Shown here piece by piece: positions 6,260 through 15,053 of a stretch of 54,703 nt of DNA. Each line of letters starts with the position of its first letter. The first letter of the stretch is position 1. Below the pieces are notes generated by a model that had not been told where the DNA came from, ran no database searches, and worked only from the letters and a program-made list of their open reading frames with translations. The position numbers were made by a program, and so were the translations under genes. This DNA comes from Chitinophaga pinensis (GTDB lineage Bacteria > Bacteroidota > Bacteroidia > Chitinophagales > UBA10324). The stretch covers positions 1 through 54,703 of the forward strand of contig CAMDOA010000002.1 of assembly GCA_945903305.1 (NCBI GenBank), read 5' to 3'.

Positions 6260-9013
6260 TTAATAATTAATTATAAAATTTCTACTCATAATTTCATTTT
6301 CAGAAGATAGCTTAATCAGGTAAACACCATTGCTTAATTTTTCATTCAGTTCAATTTGAAATGAATTTTTTCCGTAGGCTATTTCATAATTATCCTTAAA
6401 TATTAACTGACCCAGGTTATTAAATATTTCTATCGCCACCGGATTTTCCGACCAATTTATATTTTCAAAATCAACAAAGAATTTTCCTGAATTCGGATTT
6501 GGACGAACGGAAAGGATGTCTGCAAATTCAATATTTTCTTCCAGTTCAATTCTGCAACCTGTGATTGGAATATTACCTGAAAGTTTTTGACAGCCATTAC
6601 TATTGGTCACTAATACTCTGTAATTTCCTACTAAACTTGCTTGGTATGATTGATTGGTTGCTCCGGATATGTTTAATCCGTTTTTGCGCCATTGATATAA
6701 ATAGCCATTTGAATAATTTGCCGTTAATACCACGCTTCCGGAAGTACAAATATTTGTGGAACCTTGCGGTGTTATCAATGCCGTTGGTAATGCGTTTATA
6801 ATTACTGTAGTGTTTGCTGAAAGTTTGCTGCACCCCGATGCATTTGTAACCAAAACTCTATAGCCACCTGAAATTGTTGGATTATAATTAATATTTGTTG
6901 CGCTTGAAATAAGTACTCCGTTCCGCTTCCAACTGTATGTAAATCCGGAGCCGCTGTTAGCAGTTAAAGTTAGCGCAGTTCCCTTACAAACTGTAGTTGC
7001 GCCACTGGCTGTTATTGTTGCCGTTGGAAAAACATCATTTACAACATTTACAAATGAGCTGCTTCCGCTGCAATTATTATTATCTATTACAGTAACTGAA
7101 TAATTACCCGGAGTAGATGCTGAAATACTTTGTGAAGTGGAACCATTACTCCATAAATAAGAACTGAATCCACTGCCTGCATTCAAGTTAGCAGGAGTTG
7201 TATTACAAATAGTGGCTAAGCCTGAAATTAAAGGAACCGGAATTGTATTGACTGTAACAGTTGCGCCAATTCTATTGCTCGTGCACATAGTAGGTAAAGT
7301 TTGTACTTCCCAGTTATAATAAAAGTAATAAAATCCTGCTCCGGCAGAAGAACCTGTTATACTTAAAACCCCGGGAATAGTATAAGGATATATTATACCC
7401 GAACTATTTCTTGATAAATTGGGAATACCATTTCCATATCCAAGACGATAATTACCCGGTGTTAAATTAAAATTTAATAAAACCGTATTTTCTCCTGCTG
7501 CAAGATTAATGGTGCTTGATTGAAGGTACGCTCCATTCTGATTTCGCAAAACAATCGTTCGGTTTCCAGCTCCGGTTGCATAAACTTTTACTGATTTTAA
7601 GATGCATGGACTTACAACTGTAAATAGCTGGTATCTTGTTGAATCAGTATGATTTGCATTGGTCCCAATTGTATTTGAATACGGTTGATTAAAATTTGAT
7701 AATCCCGGAATTGAAATTGTGTTTTGTGCATAATATGTTGCTGTATTTGGTACATTATTCAATACCAAATTATTTCCTGCTGCTATTTCTGATCCACCAC
7801 TTAAAAAATTAAACCAGGAGATATTGCCATTTGCTGTTGCTGTTAGTGTTGCACTTCCGGCACCGCAAATAGATGAATTTGTTATAGCAGGTATTGATGG
7901 GATTGAAAAATTAATGGCTATTGCATTTGAGGTAGCTATCCCGCAATAATTATTTATTGTGCAAGAATAATTTCCGGTTTGCGTAACCGAAATACTTCTG
8001 GTAGTTTGCCCATTGCTCCATGCATATGAAAATGCTGCTTGATTGGCAGTTAAGATTATAGTGTCGCCAAAACAATAAGTATTGGAACCGGAGTTTACAT
8101 TTTGTGAAATTGTACATATCGGATTTCCAGGCAAGTCTTGTTGGCTCAAAGTCCAGGGCATTGCAAGTACATTATTGGTTTCATCTTCTTCCAAAAAATA
8201 ATCATACGGATCAACCTGAACAACTATATAGTATTGGCCATTGCATGTTCCGGGGGGAATAGTAATATACATACCATCCAAATATTGATAATAAACATCA
8301 GCCCAGCCAACTGAAATTCCTTGATTGTTTGGGGTACAACTATAACTACCTCCGCCCAATCCAAAATTTGCAAAATCGGCATTATGCAATATTGGCCCAT
8401 TTCCATTTCTGCAATCGCCATAAGTATCGCAATCACCATAGTCCAATAAGCAAAAGCCAAGTTTAGCACCATTGCCAACTATTGGCCATAATAACGGATT
8501 TGTAACTCCCAGAATTTGCAACCGCAATGTATAAATACCCCAATCATCATAATGCATATGTCCATGAGTTGGGTGATAGGTCATGGAACCAGCCGGATGT
8601 TGCCACGACGACATGGTTGAACCATTTTTGTGATAAATATTTTGATTCACAATGGTTTTCGGTGCCGAACCATCGTTGCACGATGCTGGCGCAACTCCCT
8701 GATAAATAGAATCGGGACAAACAAATGTGGTGGTTGTTAAAGTGTGTAATGGACCATGACCAATATTTGGAGTTTCAACGGATATTCTTAATTGCCCGGG
8801 ATTTGATCCGCTTGTTTGCGAATATTCTATTACTCCATTGTTTCCGCCAACCGATAATGTTTGTTGCCCAATTGTAATATCAGGTAGTAAATCACAATTA
8901 GTTGCGCCATCCTTACATTGGCAGCCGGCGGCATTAGTAGTTGTACATGGTTGCGCTGATGAAATTAAACTCGATAATGCAAAAATGAAAATCAGAAAAT
9001 AACACTTTCTCAT
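6260..9013 (-). CDS. T9SS-secreted lysyl oxidase domain protein
   Basis: A 917-residue protein from the ATG at 9013, which begins a classic signal peptide (MRKCYFLIFIFALSS...SAQ); the frame is open 30 codons further up. Numbering here uses that longer frame. Residues about 74-316 form a lysyl oxidase domain, a copper amine oxidase family that oxidises protein lysines to aldehydes. Visible are H177-x2-H180-x-H182-x-H184 followed by YDDW, matching the copper-binding stretch of animal LOX; K214 in GAKLGFCLLD and Y271 in ADVYY, matching the lysine and tyrosine that form the lysyl tyrosylquinone cofactor; and VDPYDYFLEEDETNN, the conserved end of the domain. Ig-like/SSP-type beta domains with SWSNG/YLWSNG motifs follow, then a type A sorting tail (RPNPNSGKFFVDF ... 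GVYLIKL). Predicted extracellular. The substrate is unknown. Confidence 0.85.
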   Translation of the reverse strand: MRKCYFLIFIFALSSLISSAQPCTTTNAAGCQCKDGATNCDLLPDITIGQQTLSVGGNNGVIEYSQTSGSNPGQLRISVETPNIGHGPLHTLTTTTFVCPDSIYQGVAPASCNDGSAPKTIVNQNIYHKNGSTMSSWQHPAGSMTYHPTHGHMHYDDWGIYTLRLQILGVTNPLLWPIVGNGAKLGFCLLDYGDCDTYGDCRNGNGPILHNADFANFGLGGGSYSCTPNNQGISVGWADVYYQYLDGMYITIPPGTCNGQYYIVVQVDPYDYFLEEDETNNVLAMPWTLSQQDLPGNPICTISQNVNSGSNTYCFGDTIILTANQAAFSYAWSNGQTTRSISVTQTGNYSCTINNYCGIATSNAIAINFSIPSIPAITNSSICGAGSATLTATANGNISWFNFLSGGSEIAAGNNLVLNNVPNTATYYAQNTISIPGLSNFNQPYSNTIGTNANHTDSTRYQLFTVVSPCILKSVKVYATGAGNRTIVLRNQNGAYLQSSTINLAAGENTVLLNFNLTPGNYRLGYGNGIPNLSRNSSGIIYPYTIPGVLSITGSSAGAGFYYFYYNWEVQTLPTMCTSNRIGATVTVNTIPVPLISGLATICNTTPANLNAGSGFSSYLWSNGSTSQSISASTPGNYSVTVIDNNNCSGSSSFVNVVNDVFPTATITASGATTVCKGTALTLTANSGSGFTYSWKRNGVLISSATNINYNPTISGGYRVLVTNASGCSKLSANTTVIINALPTALITPQGSTNICTSGSVVLTANYSNGYLYQWRKNGLNISGATNQSYQASLVGNYRVLVTNSNGCQKLSGNIPITGCRIELEENIEFADILSVRPNPNSGKFFVDFENINWSENPVAIEIFNNLGQLIFKDNYEIAYGKNSFQIELNEKLSNGVYLIKLSSENEIMSRNFIINY

Positions 9014-9124
9014 GTTTAAGAATTTTTTATTTGAGCGGCAAAATAGAATAAATATTTTCTTGAAAAAATAAAAATTGAACGATTGGTAATTAAGCGGCTT
9101 CATTTATCACTGGAATAAAATAAA

Positions 9125-9155
9125 AATGCCATCTGGTGACAAAACAGATGGCATT
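9125..9155 (-). terminator. Terminator after the 68-residue gene
   Basis: A perfect 11-bp stem (AATGCCATCTG / CAGATGGCATT) with a 9-nt loop, followed on the minus strand by TTTATTTTATT. It lies 22 bp beyond the stop of the small gene, which supports that gene being transcribed. Confidence 0.85.
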
Positions 9156-9177
9156 AACAAATGTCAATTTTAATTAA

Positions 9178-9384
9178 TTACCAAGCTCCTCCATACCCAG
9201 GTATCGGGTCAATATCAAAGTCTTCATCTTTTTTAGTTCCGTCGGATTTAACATTGTGAATATTTTTACTTCGCATTTTTATCAATGCTTCCAGCGTCAG
9301 CAAATTTTGCTTTGCCTTATTAATATCATGCTGAGAGTTTTCTGATTCATTCATTTCAGAGGAATTGATTTTATTTTCAGTCAT
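9178..9384 (-). CDS. Small 68-residue protein with GYGGAW C-terminus
   Basis: A short cytoplasmic protein with no signal peptide. The first two thirds are polar and helix-prone (NKAKQNLLTLEALIKMRSKN), the last third is acidic and ends DIDPIPGYGGAW. It has its own downstream terminator and lies 95 bp after the conserved 169-residue gene on the same strand, so it may be co-transcribed with it. A leader-like helix followed by a short Gly/aromatic tail resembles the layout of natural-product precursor peptides, but no modifying enzyme or dedicated transporter lies next to it, and I recognise no leader motif. Function unknown. Confidence 0.6.
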   Translation of the reverse strand: MTENKINSSEMNESENSQHDINKAKQNLLTLEALIKMRSKNIHNVKSDGTKKDEDFDIDPIPGYGGAW

Positions 9385-9479
9385 GTTTTAATTTTTATTG
9401 ATTCAAAGTTAACACAATTTATTAAGCACACTATTTTAAAAAACAGATTTTTAAACACCCCAATGTGTTTCACATAATT

Positions 9480-9989
9480 TTATAGCCAATCAGGTACTGA
9501 ACTGAATTTGGCTGCTAACCATGATTTTTTTGCAGCTATTCGCCAATTTAATTTCAATTCATTCAAATTAGAAACTGAGTTATTATAGTAAATAGTTTCC
9601 GGTAAAATTGTACCATCAGAAATTTTATTTGACAATTCGGCTAGCGGAATTCCAATTAAATCACCTCCGAGTTCAAATAATAAAACAGAACGTTCAAGCA
9701 ATTTCACGCCATATTGATTTTCAAGTTTGCGAATAAAATGAACAGAAGTATCTATACTGCAACCGCTTGCTGAATGCTCAGATTCATCCACCAATAAAAT
9801 TATAAATTGACTCATAAGCAAGGTGCCGGTTGCTTTCAAATCCATCTTATGAGCAGTCCACTTATTTGAAAATGAATTCAGTTCGTTTTCAATTGCTGCA
9901 ACTTCTTCTGCCCTAAATCTTCTATCACTTTGATATATCCAAACTTTTGAATTTGGGCTAAAATTTTCGGAGAATTTAAAATCCATCAT
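9480..9989 (-). CDS. Conserved Bacteroidota protein, often mislabelled ABC ATPase
   Basis: A 169-residue cytoplasmic protein. The segments VWIYQSDRRF (17-26), NKWTAHKMDLKATG (43-56), FIILLVDESEHSASGCSIDTS and the following HFIRKLENQYGVKLLER identify a family found widely in Bacteroidota whose members are often labelled 'ABC transporter ATPase' in databases. There is no Walker A, signature or Walker B motif, so that label is unsupported. The conserved DES...SGCSIDxS stretch could be an active or ligand site, which is inference. An exact -7 promoter element lies 12 bp upstream of the ATG, and the 68-residue gene follows. Confidence 0.75.
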   Translation of the reverse strand: MMDFKFSENFSPNSKVWIYQSDRRFRAEEVAAIENELNSFSNKWTAHKMDLKATGTLLMSQFIILLVDESEHSASGCSIDTSVHFIRKLENQYGVKLLERSVLLFELGGDLIGIPLAELSNKISDGTILPETIYYNNSVSNLNELKLNWRIAAKKSWLAAKFSSVPDWL

Positions 9990-10000
9990 TTTTTTATTTG

Positions 10001-10008
10001 CAAAATTA
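10001..10008 (-). promoter_or_regulatory. -7 element for the 169-residue gene
   Basis: The minus strand reads TAATTTTG, an exact TAnnTTTG match, 12 bp before the start codon. A TTG occurs upstream but only 13 bp away, shorter than the usual -33 spacing. Confidence 0.4.
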
Positions 10009-10166
10009 GATTTTTAAAAAACAACTTTGATTCTGACAAAAAAAATGTAATTTTAATTTACTAGAATAATAAGTCAGAATTTCTAATAAATTAAAAAAAC
10101 CCTTCAAGGTGATTTTCTTTGCCTCGGTTCGTTTCCCCAGGAACTGAGAACTGCAATTACATTCTT

Positions 10167-10217
10167 CCGCCTTGGCGAGTGTCTTCACGCGCAGATATTT
10201 TCGCTTCGTGGAGACAC
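10167..10217. repeat. Dispersed hairpin repeat upstream of valS, copy A
   Basis: Bases 10167-10201 match 46503-46537 at 30 of 35 positions in the same orientation. Within and next to it, GTGTCTTCACG (10179-10189) pairs with CGTGGAGACAC (10207-10217), an 11-bp stem with one mismatch and a 17-nt loop. The surrounding 419-base gap (9990-10408) otherwise shows no gene. The element is GC-richer than its surroundings and lies 190 bp before valS. Confidence 0.65.
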
Positions 10218-10408
10218 TAAATGAGGGAAAAAAATTATAAATCTATTATTCAATCCATCTTTCATTGTTCAAAATTCTAAATTCAGAAATCAAAAATATT
10301 TTACCGGATTCCGGACCTCAAGTCGGAAAACCCTGTCCGCCTCAGGTGGAATAGTTCCGCCATTTTCAATCCATCAGTTATTTTCGCCCTCAATACTGAA
10401 ATCAATAA

Positions 10409-13045
10409 ATGGAACTCGGAAAAACATATTCCCCTGCTGAAGTTGAAACCAAGTGGTACGACCATTGGATAGCAAATAAATTATTCGAATCAAAACCAGA
10501 CAATCGCCCTTCATATAGTATGGTCATTCCTCCCCCTAATGTTACAGGAGTGCTGCACATGGGTCATCTTTTAAATAATTCGGTGCAGGATATTTTTATT
10601 CGCCGTGCGCGCATGCAGGGTTTCAATGCGGTGTGGGTTCCCGGAACCGACCATGCTTCCATTGCCACTGAAGCTAAGGTTGCAAATTATTTAAAAGAAC
10701 AAGGCATTGATAAAAAGAAACTCACCCGCGAAGAGTTTTTAAAATATGCATGGGAGTGGAAAGAAAAATATGGCGGCATCATACTAAAGCAGCTCCGCAA
10801 AATGGGATGCTCATGCGATTGGCCCCGAACCTCTTTCACCATGGACCCCAATTATTACAATGCAGTCATTCGTGTATTCATAGAGTTGTATGAGAAGGGA
10901 AATATTTATCGCGGAGTGAAAATGATTAACTGGGACCCCAAAGCAAAAACAGCGTTGAGCGATGAAGAAGTAATTCACAAAGAAGTTCGCAGTAAACTGT
11001 ACTATGTAAAATACAAACTCGAAGACACCGATGAATTTATTACAGTAGCAACAACACGACCTGAAACAATTTTAGGAGATACTGCAGTGTGTGTTCACCC
11101 AAACGATCCACGATATTCGCACTTGAAAGGAAAATTTTGTTTTGTTCCACTCATCAATCGTCGTGTTCCGATTATTTATGACAACTACATTGATATTGAA
11201 TTCGGAACAGGAGCATTGAAAGTAACACCTGCACATGATTTAAACGATTACAATCTCGGCATCAAGCATCAACTTGAAGTGATTGATGTGCTGAACGATG
11301 ATGGAACCATGAGCGCTGCCGCACAAATTTATATTGGAGAAGATCGCTTTGCTGTGCGAAAGAAAATTGCGATTGAATTAGAAGAGAGAGGTTTGCTTGA
11401 TAAGACAGAAGAGATAACCAACACAAATGGTTTCAGCGAAAGAACAGATGCGGTAATTGAACCGCGTCTCTCCATGCAGTGGTGGTGCAACATGACTGAA
11501 ATGGCAAAACCTGCATTGGAGAAGGTGATGAACGACGAGATAAAATTTCATCCGGCAAAATTCAAAAATACCTATCGCCACTGGATGGAAAACATCAAGG
11601 ACTGGTGCATCAGTCGCCAGTTAATGTGGGGGCATCGTATTCCAGCGTGGTATGATGCGAAAGGAAATTTCGTAGTTGCAGAAAATGAAACCGAAGCAAT
11701 AAAACTTTACGCAGAGAAATTTCAAAAACCCGAAACTCAAAAAGCGAAACCCGAAACCATTTCTCTAAAACAAGATGAAGATGTATTGGATACTTGGTTC
11801 AGCAGTTGGTTGTGGCCGTTCGAAGTTTTTAACTGGAATGCCGAACCTGATAATGCCGAACTGAAATATTATTATCCAACAAAAACATTGGTTACCGCTC
11901 CTGAAATTATTTTCTTTTGGGTAGCACGAATGATAATGGCTGGATTGGAATTCAAAAAAGAAATTCCATTTACCGATGTTTATTTTACAGGAATAGTTCG
12001 CGATAAGCAAGGAAGAAAGATGAGTAAGTCACTCGGCAATTCTCCTGACCTCCTCGATTTGATTGATCAATATGGAGCTGATGCATGTCGCTTCGGAATA
12101 TTAATTTGCTCACCTGCCGGAAATGATTTGTTGTACGATGAAAAATTAGTGGAGCAGGGTAGAAATTTCAATAACAAAATCTGGAATGCTTTACGATTAA
12201 TAAAAGGCTGGGAAGCGGTTGAAGAAAATAATTCAGCGAACGATTATGCTATCAAGTGGTTTGAAAATAAATTAATTCAATCAACCGAAGAAATAGAAAG
12301 TCAATTCAAAGATTTCAATCCAACTGGCGCACTTAAATCTTTATACAATTTAATATGGGAAGATTTCTGTGCTTGGTACCTCGAAATGATAAAACCGGAA
12401 TTCGGAAAACCCATTGACAAACACACTTATGAAAAAACAATTTTCTTCTTCGAAGAATTAATGAAGTTGCTTCATCCGATTCTGCCATTCGTAACTGAAG
12501 AAATTTATCAGCACCTGAAAGAAAGAAAATCAGAAGATTCAATTTGCATTGCTTCCTTTCCAACCATAAAAAAATTCGATACCGATATAATTGAACAAGG
12601 AGAAATTGTGAAAGAAATTGTTTCGCATGTACGCAACCAACGCAATCAGAATAATATTTCGCCAAAGGAAGCACTTGAATTATTTATGATGGGAAATTCC
12701 TCAAATGGTTTTGCTTCCACTTCAAAACTTATTGTCAAGTTAGCAAATTTGAAATCATTCGAACACACTTCAATTGACATTGAAAGTTCAGTTTCGTTCT
12801 TAGTGAAGCAGGATAGATTCTTCCTGTTGTTGAATAAAACAATTGATGTAGCTCAGGAAAAAATCAGATTGGAAAAAGACCTGCAACACCAGCAAGGATT
12901 TTTAAACTCAGTTATGGTAAAACTCAGCAATGAAAAATTTGTTGCCAATGCAAAAGCAGAAGTCTTAGAAAAAGAAAATCAAAAGAAAGCCGATGCGGAG
13001 AGTAAAATAAAATCATTGGAAGAGCAACTTTCAAAATTGAATTAA
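10409..13045 (+). CDS. valS: Valine--tRNA ligase
   Basis: An 878-residue class I aminoacyl-tRNA synthetase that charges tRNA-Val with valine. The HIGH-type motif is HMGH at 50-53 within PPPNVTGVLHMGH, which is diagnostic for ValRS; the KMSKS loop is at 537-541. Between them lies the CP1 editing domain (about 190-340, TTRPETILGDTAV). The anticodon-binding domain begins around residue 620, and the last 60 residues are a Lys/Glu-rich coiled coil, the usual ValRS tail. Length is typical for Bacteroidota. The ATG at 10409 fits the family N-terminus (MELGKTYSPAEVE). A membrane protein gene follows after only 2 bp, suggesting co-transcription. Confidence 0.98.
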   Translation: MELGKTYSPAEVETKWYDHWIANKLFESKPDNRPSYSMVIPPPNVTGVLHMGHLLNNSVQDIFIRRARMQGFNAVWVPGTDHASIATEAKVANYLKEQGIDKKKLTREEFLKYAWEWKEKYGGIILKQLRKMGCSCDWPRTSFTMDPNYYNAVIRVFIELYEKGNIYRGVKMINWDPKAKTALSDEEVIHKEVRSKLYYVKYKLEDTDEFITVATTRPETILGDTAVCVHPNDPRYSHLKGKFCFVPLINRRVPIIYDNYIDIEFGTGALKVTPAHDLNDYNLGIKHQLEVIDVLNDDGTMSAAAQIYIGEDRFAVRKKIAIELEERGLLDKTEEITNTNGFSERTDAVIEPRLSMQWWCNMTEMAKPALEKVMNDEIKFHPAKFKNTYRHWMENIKDWCISRQLMWGHRIPAWYDAKGNFVVAENETEAIKLYAEKFQKPETQKAKPETISLKQDEDVLDTWFSSWLWPFEVFNWNAEPDNAELKYYYPTKTLVTAPEIIFFWVARMIMAGLEFKKEIPFTDVYFTGIVRDKQGRKMSKSLGNSPDLLDLIDQYGADACRFGILICSPAGNDLLYDEKLVEQGRNFNNKIWNALRLIKGWEAVEENNSANDYAIKWFENKLIQSTEEIESQFKDFNPTGALKSLYNLIWEDFCAWYLEMIKPEFGKPIDKHTYEKTIFFFEELMKLLHPILPFVTEEIYQHLKERKSEDSICIASFPTIKKFDTDIIEQGEIVKEIVSHVRNQRNQNNISPKEALELFMMGNSSNGFASTSKLIVKLANLKSFEHTSIDIESSVSFLVKQDRFFLLLNKTIDVAQEKIRLEKDLQHQQGFLNSVMVKLSNEKFVANAKAEVLEKENQKKADAESKIKSLEEQLSKLN

Positions 13046-13047
13046 CC

Positions 13048-13566
13048 ATGAGGATAATTTTTCTATCAATAATACTTCTTGCAATTGCCTTCACCTCAAA
13101 TGCTCAACAGGTATTAATGCTTCAACGAAAAGGCAATCCAAGAAATTTTTTATTAGTGCCAACTCCCAAAGATGTGAAATTGAAATTGTGGAATGGAAAA
13201 ATGATTCTCGGAACCTTAACCTCAATTGAGAAAAACGAATTTGTGTTAAATGGGAATGAATCTTTCCCAATTGATTCAGTTAAATTTTTTTATTTCTACA
13301 ATCCAAACACCTACAAATACCTGATTGGAACTTACACAGGATTTTCTTTTTTGGGCAGTTCAATTTTAACATTAGCAATTGTCGGAAACGACAGAGCCAT
13401 GAATTTGTATGAAGATGTAGTGCCGGTATTACTTTTTTTTGATATCGTTTATTTCACCACCTCTTATTTAACACTAAATATGAAGCGGCAGGTAGATTTA
13501 CGCAATTGGAATAGCCTGATAATTGATTCACCGGAAGGGAATAATATGCGATACCATTTAGAGTAA
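13048..13566 (+). CDS. Hypothetical exported membrane protein
   Basis: A 172-residue protein with a signal peptide (MRIIFLSIILLAIAFTSNAQ), a beta-rich segment of about 70 residues (LWNGKMILGTLTSIEKNEF, an Sm-like strand pattern seen in Bacteroidota envelope proteins), then two hydrophobic segments around residues 91-110 and 126-143. It starts 2 bp after valS and so is probably translated from the same mRNA, although nothing suggests a role in tRNA charging. Family not recognised. Confidence 0.65.
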   Translation: MRIIFLSIILLAIAFTSNAQQVLMLQRKGNPRNFLLVPTPKDVKLKLWNGKMILGTLTSIEKNEFVLNGNESFPIDSVKFFYFYNPNTYKYLIGTYTGFSFLGSSILTLAIVGNDRAMNLYEDVVPVLLFFDIVYFTTSYLTLNMKRQVDLRNWNSLIIDSPEGNNMRYHLE

Positions 13567-13664
13567 TAAAATTGCTTCTTAAATATTTTTTAAAAAATAG
13601 TTACGCTTATAAAAAATATTTTTACCTTGACCCTCCTAATTTAAACCAAAACCCAAAAAATAAA

Positions 13665-13847
13665 ATGAACCGAATTGAAGAAATCAGAGCATTTTTAAAT
13701 GCCGCGGAAGCAGACTTCCAGAAATTTTATGATAAAGGAAATAATTCAGCGGGAACACGCTGTAGAAAACACATGCAGGAATTAAAAAAACTTGCCAATA
13801 CAATCCGTACCGAAATTCAGGAAAAAAAGGTAAGTAGTAAAGGTTAA
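13665..13847 (+). CDS. Small histone H1/Hc1-like protein
   Basis: A 60-residue basic helical protein: MNRIEEIRAF, then ADFQKFYDKGNNSAGTR, then HMQELKKLA and a Lys-rich end. The FYxKGNxxAGTRxRKxMQELKxLA pattern is the one seen in small Bacteroidota proteins classed as histone H1/Hc1-like, thought to bind DNA. I start it at the ATG at 13665 because it matches the usual family N-terminus; the frame is open upstream to a TTG at 13572 but those residues look untranslated. It ends 19 bp before a strong terminator, closing the valS transcription unit. The DNA-binding role is by family label only. Confidence 0.8.
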   Translation: MNRIEEIRAFLNAAEADFQKFYDKGNNSAGTRCRKHMQELKKLANTIRTEIQEKKVSSKG

Positions 13848-13865
13848 TACCAGACTTACAATAAG

Positions 13866-13897
13866 AAATCCTCTTCAGTTAATTCGGAAGAGGATTT
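13866..13897 (+). terminator. Terminator closing the valS unit
   Basis: A perfect 11-bp stem (AAATCCTCTTC / GAAGAGGATTT) with a 10-nt loop followed by TTTT, 18 bp after the Hc1-like stop codon. Confidence 0.85.
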
Positions 13898-13944
13898 TTT
13901 ATGTATAATTTTTCATCAACCAATTAATGTTCTTAATTTGAAGC

Positions 13945-14991
13945 ATGAATTCAAAAACATACTTAGCAATAATTTTCTGTTTCAAAGTATCACAGATTTG
14001 TGCACAGGATTTTCCGGAAGGGCATTTTTATTTTCCGGCTTATGAAAAAGGAAAATATGGTTATATAAACAGCACCGGTCAGTGGGTTATTAATCCAAAA
14101 TTTGAATGGTGCTATTTTTTTTACGAAGCAATAGCCGGCGCTAAAGAAAAAGGAAAGTACGGTTTCATTAATACAAAAGGAGAGTGGATTGCAAAACCAA
14201 TTTACGATTCGGTAAAACATTTTTCGCAGGGATTTGCTGCCGTTGGTCGCATAAACGAGGAGGGCCGAATGAATTGGGATTACATTGACAGTGCGGGTAT
14301 CTATTTAAATCTAAAAGTGCCGGCTTTGAATCAGGTTTCATCATTTCAAAATGGGAGGAGTATAGCTGGCGAAGATGGATTTCTGAATTTTTTCTTTTTT
14401 AATCTGAAAGGCGAATCAGTTTTTGAAGCAAAAGATTTTTATCTGGATGAAAACAGAATCGCCGAATACTCTGAAAATTTATTACATGTTTATACTGGCG
14501 AAGGATTATCTACTTATATTGATACCACCGGAAAAATTTGGTCGTACGGTAATTTTGAATTCAGTGGCGATTTTAAAAACAACCGGGCAGTATTTCAATC
14601 CAATACAAAATTTGGGTTTATTAATAAAACAGGGCAGGAGATTATTGCACCTGAATATGACAGTGCAGGTAATTTTTCAGAAGGTATTGCATTAGTAAAA
14701 TTAAAAATGAAGTTTGATCCGATGCTCATGAGAATGACCGGCGGATTAGTTGCATACATTGATACTGCCGGGAAAAATATAGTACCGCCATTGTATAGCG
14801 ACGGAACCGCTTTCAGCGATGGAATGGCGATGGTAAAATACAATGGAAAGTGTGGCTTCATCAATACGGATGGTAAAGTGGTCATAGATTTCAAGTACGA
14901 AACCGGAACTAATTTTTTCAGAGGATTAGCGTTTGTAAAAAACGATAATCATTGGGAATACATTAATACAAAGGGAAAAACAGTTTTCTGA
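13945..14991 (+). CDS. Exported WG-repeat protein
   Basis: A 348-residue protein with a signal peptide (cleavage near QICAQ) and about seven WG-type repeats, each with the pattern KYGYINxxGxWVIxPxFxxxxxFxxGxAxV (clearest at residues 35-75 and 290-340). These repeats form beta structures of unknown function and are common in Bacteroidota and Clostridia. No catalytic motif or sorting tail is visible, so it is predicted to be periplasmic. It stands alone on the plus strand, downstream of the valS terminator and convergent with the next gene. Confidence 0.8.
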   Translation: MNSKTYLAIIFCFKVSQICAQDFPEGHFYFPAYEKGKYGYINSTGQWVINPKFEWCYFFYEAIAGAKEKGKYGFINTKGEWIAKPIYDSVKHFSQGFAAVGRINEEGRMNWDYIDSAGIYLNLKVPALNQVSSFQNGRSIAGEDGFLNFFFFNLKGESVFEAKDFYLDENRIAEYSENLLHVYTGEGLSTYIDTTGKIWSYGNFEFSGDFKNNRAVFQSNTKFGFINKTGQEIIAPEYDSAGNFSEGIALVKLKMKFDPMLMRMTGGLVAYIDTAGKNIVPPLYSDGTAFSDGMAMVKYNGKCGFINTDGKVVIDFKYETGTNFFRGLAFVKNDNHWEYINTKGKTVF

Positions 14992-15053
14992 AAGGATAAT
15001 TTATAAAGCAAAACCCAACTTTATTTTTTTTAATAGTTAGTTCAGAGAAATAA

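Noticed and set aside
9178-9384. A RiPP biosynthetic cluster around the 68-residue peptide
   Set aside because: No radical SAM, ATP-grasp, LanM-like or C39-peptidase transporter gene is adjacent; the ABC genes in the window are over 10 kb away and lack a peptidase domain.
9480-9989. Database-style label 'ABC transporter ATPase' for the 169-residue protein
   Set aside because: No Walker A, signature or Walker B motif is present; the label seems to be a propagated error.
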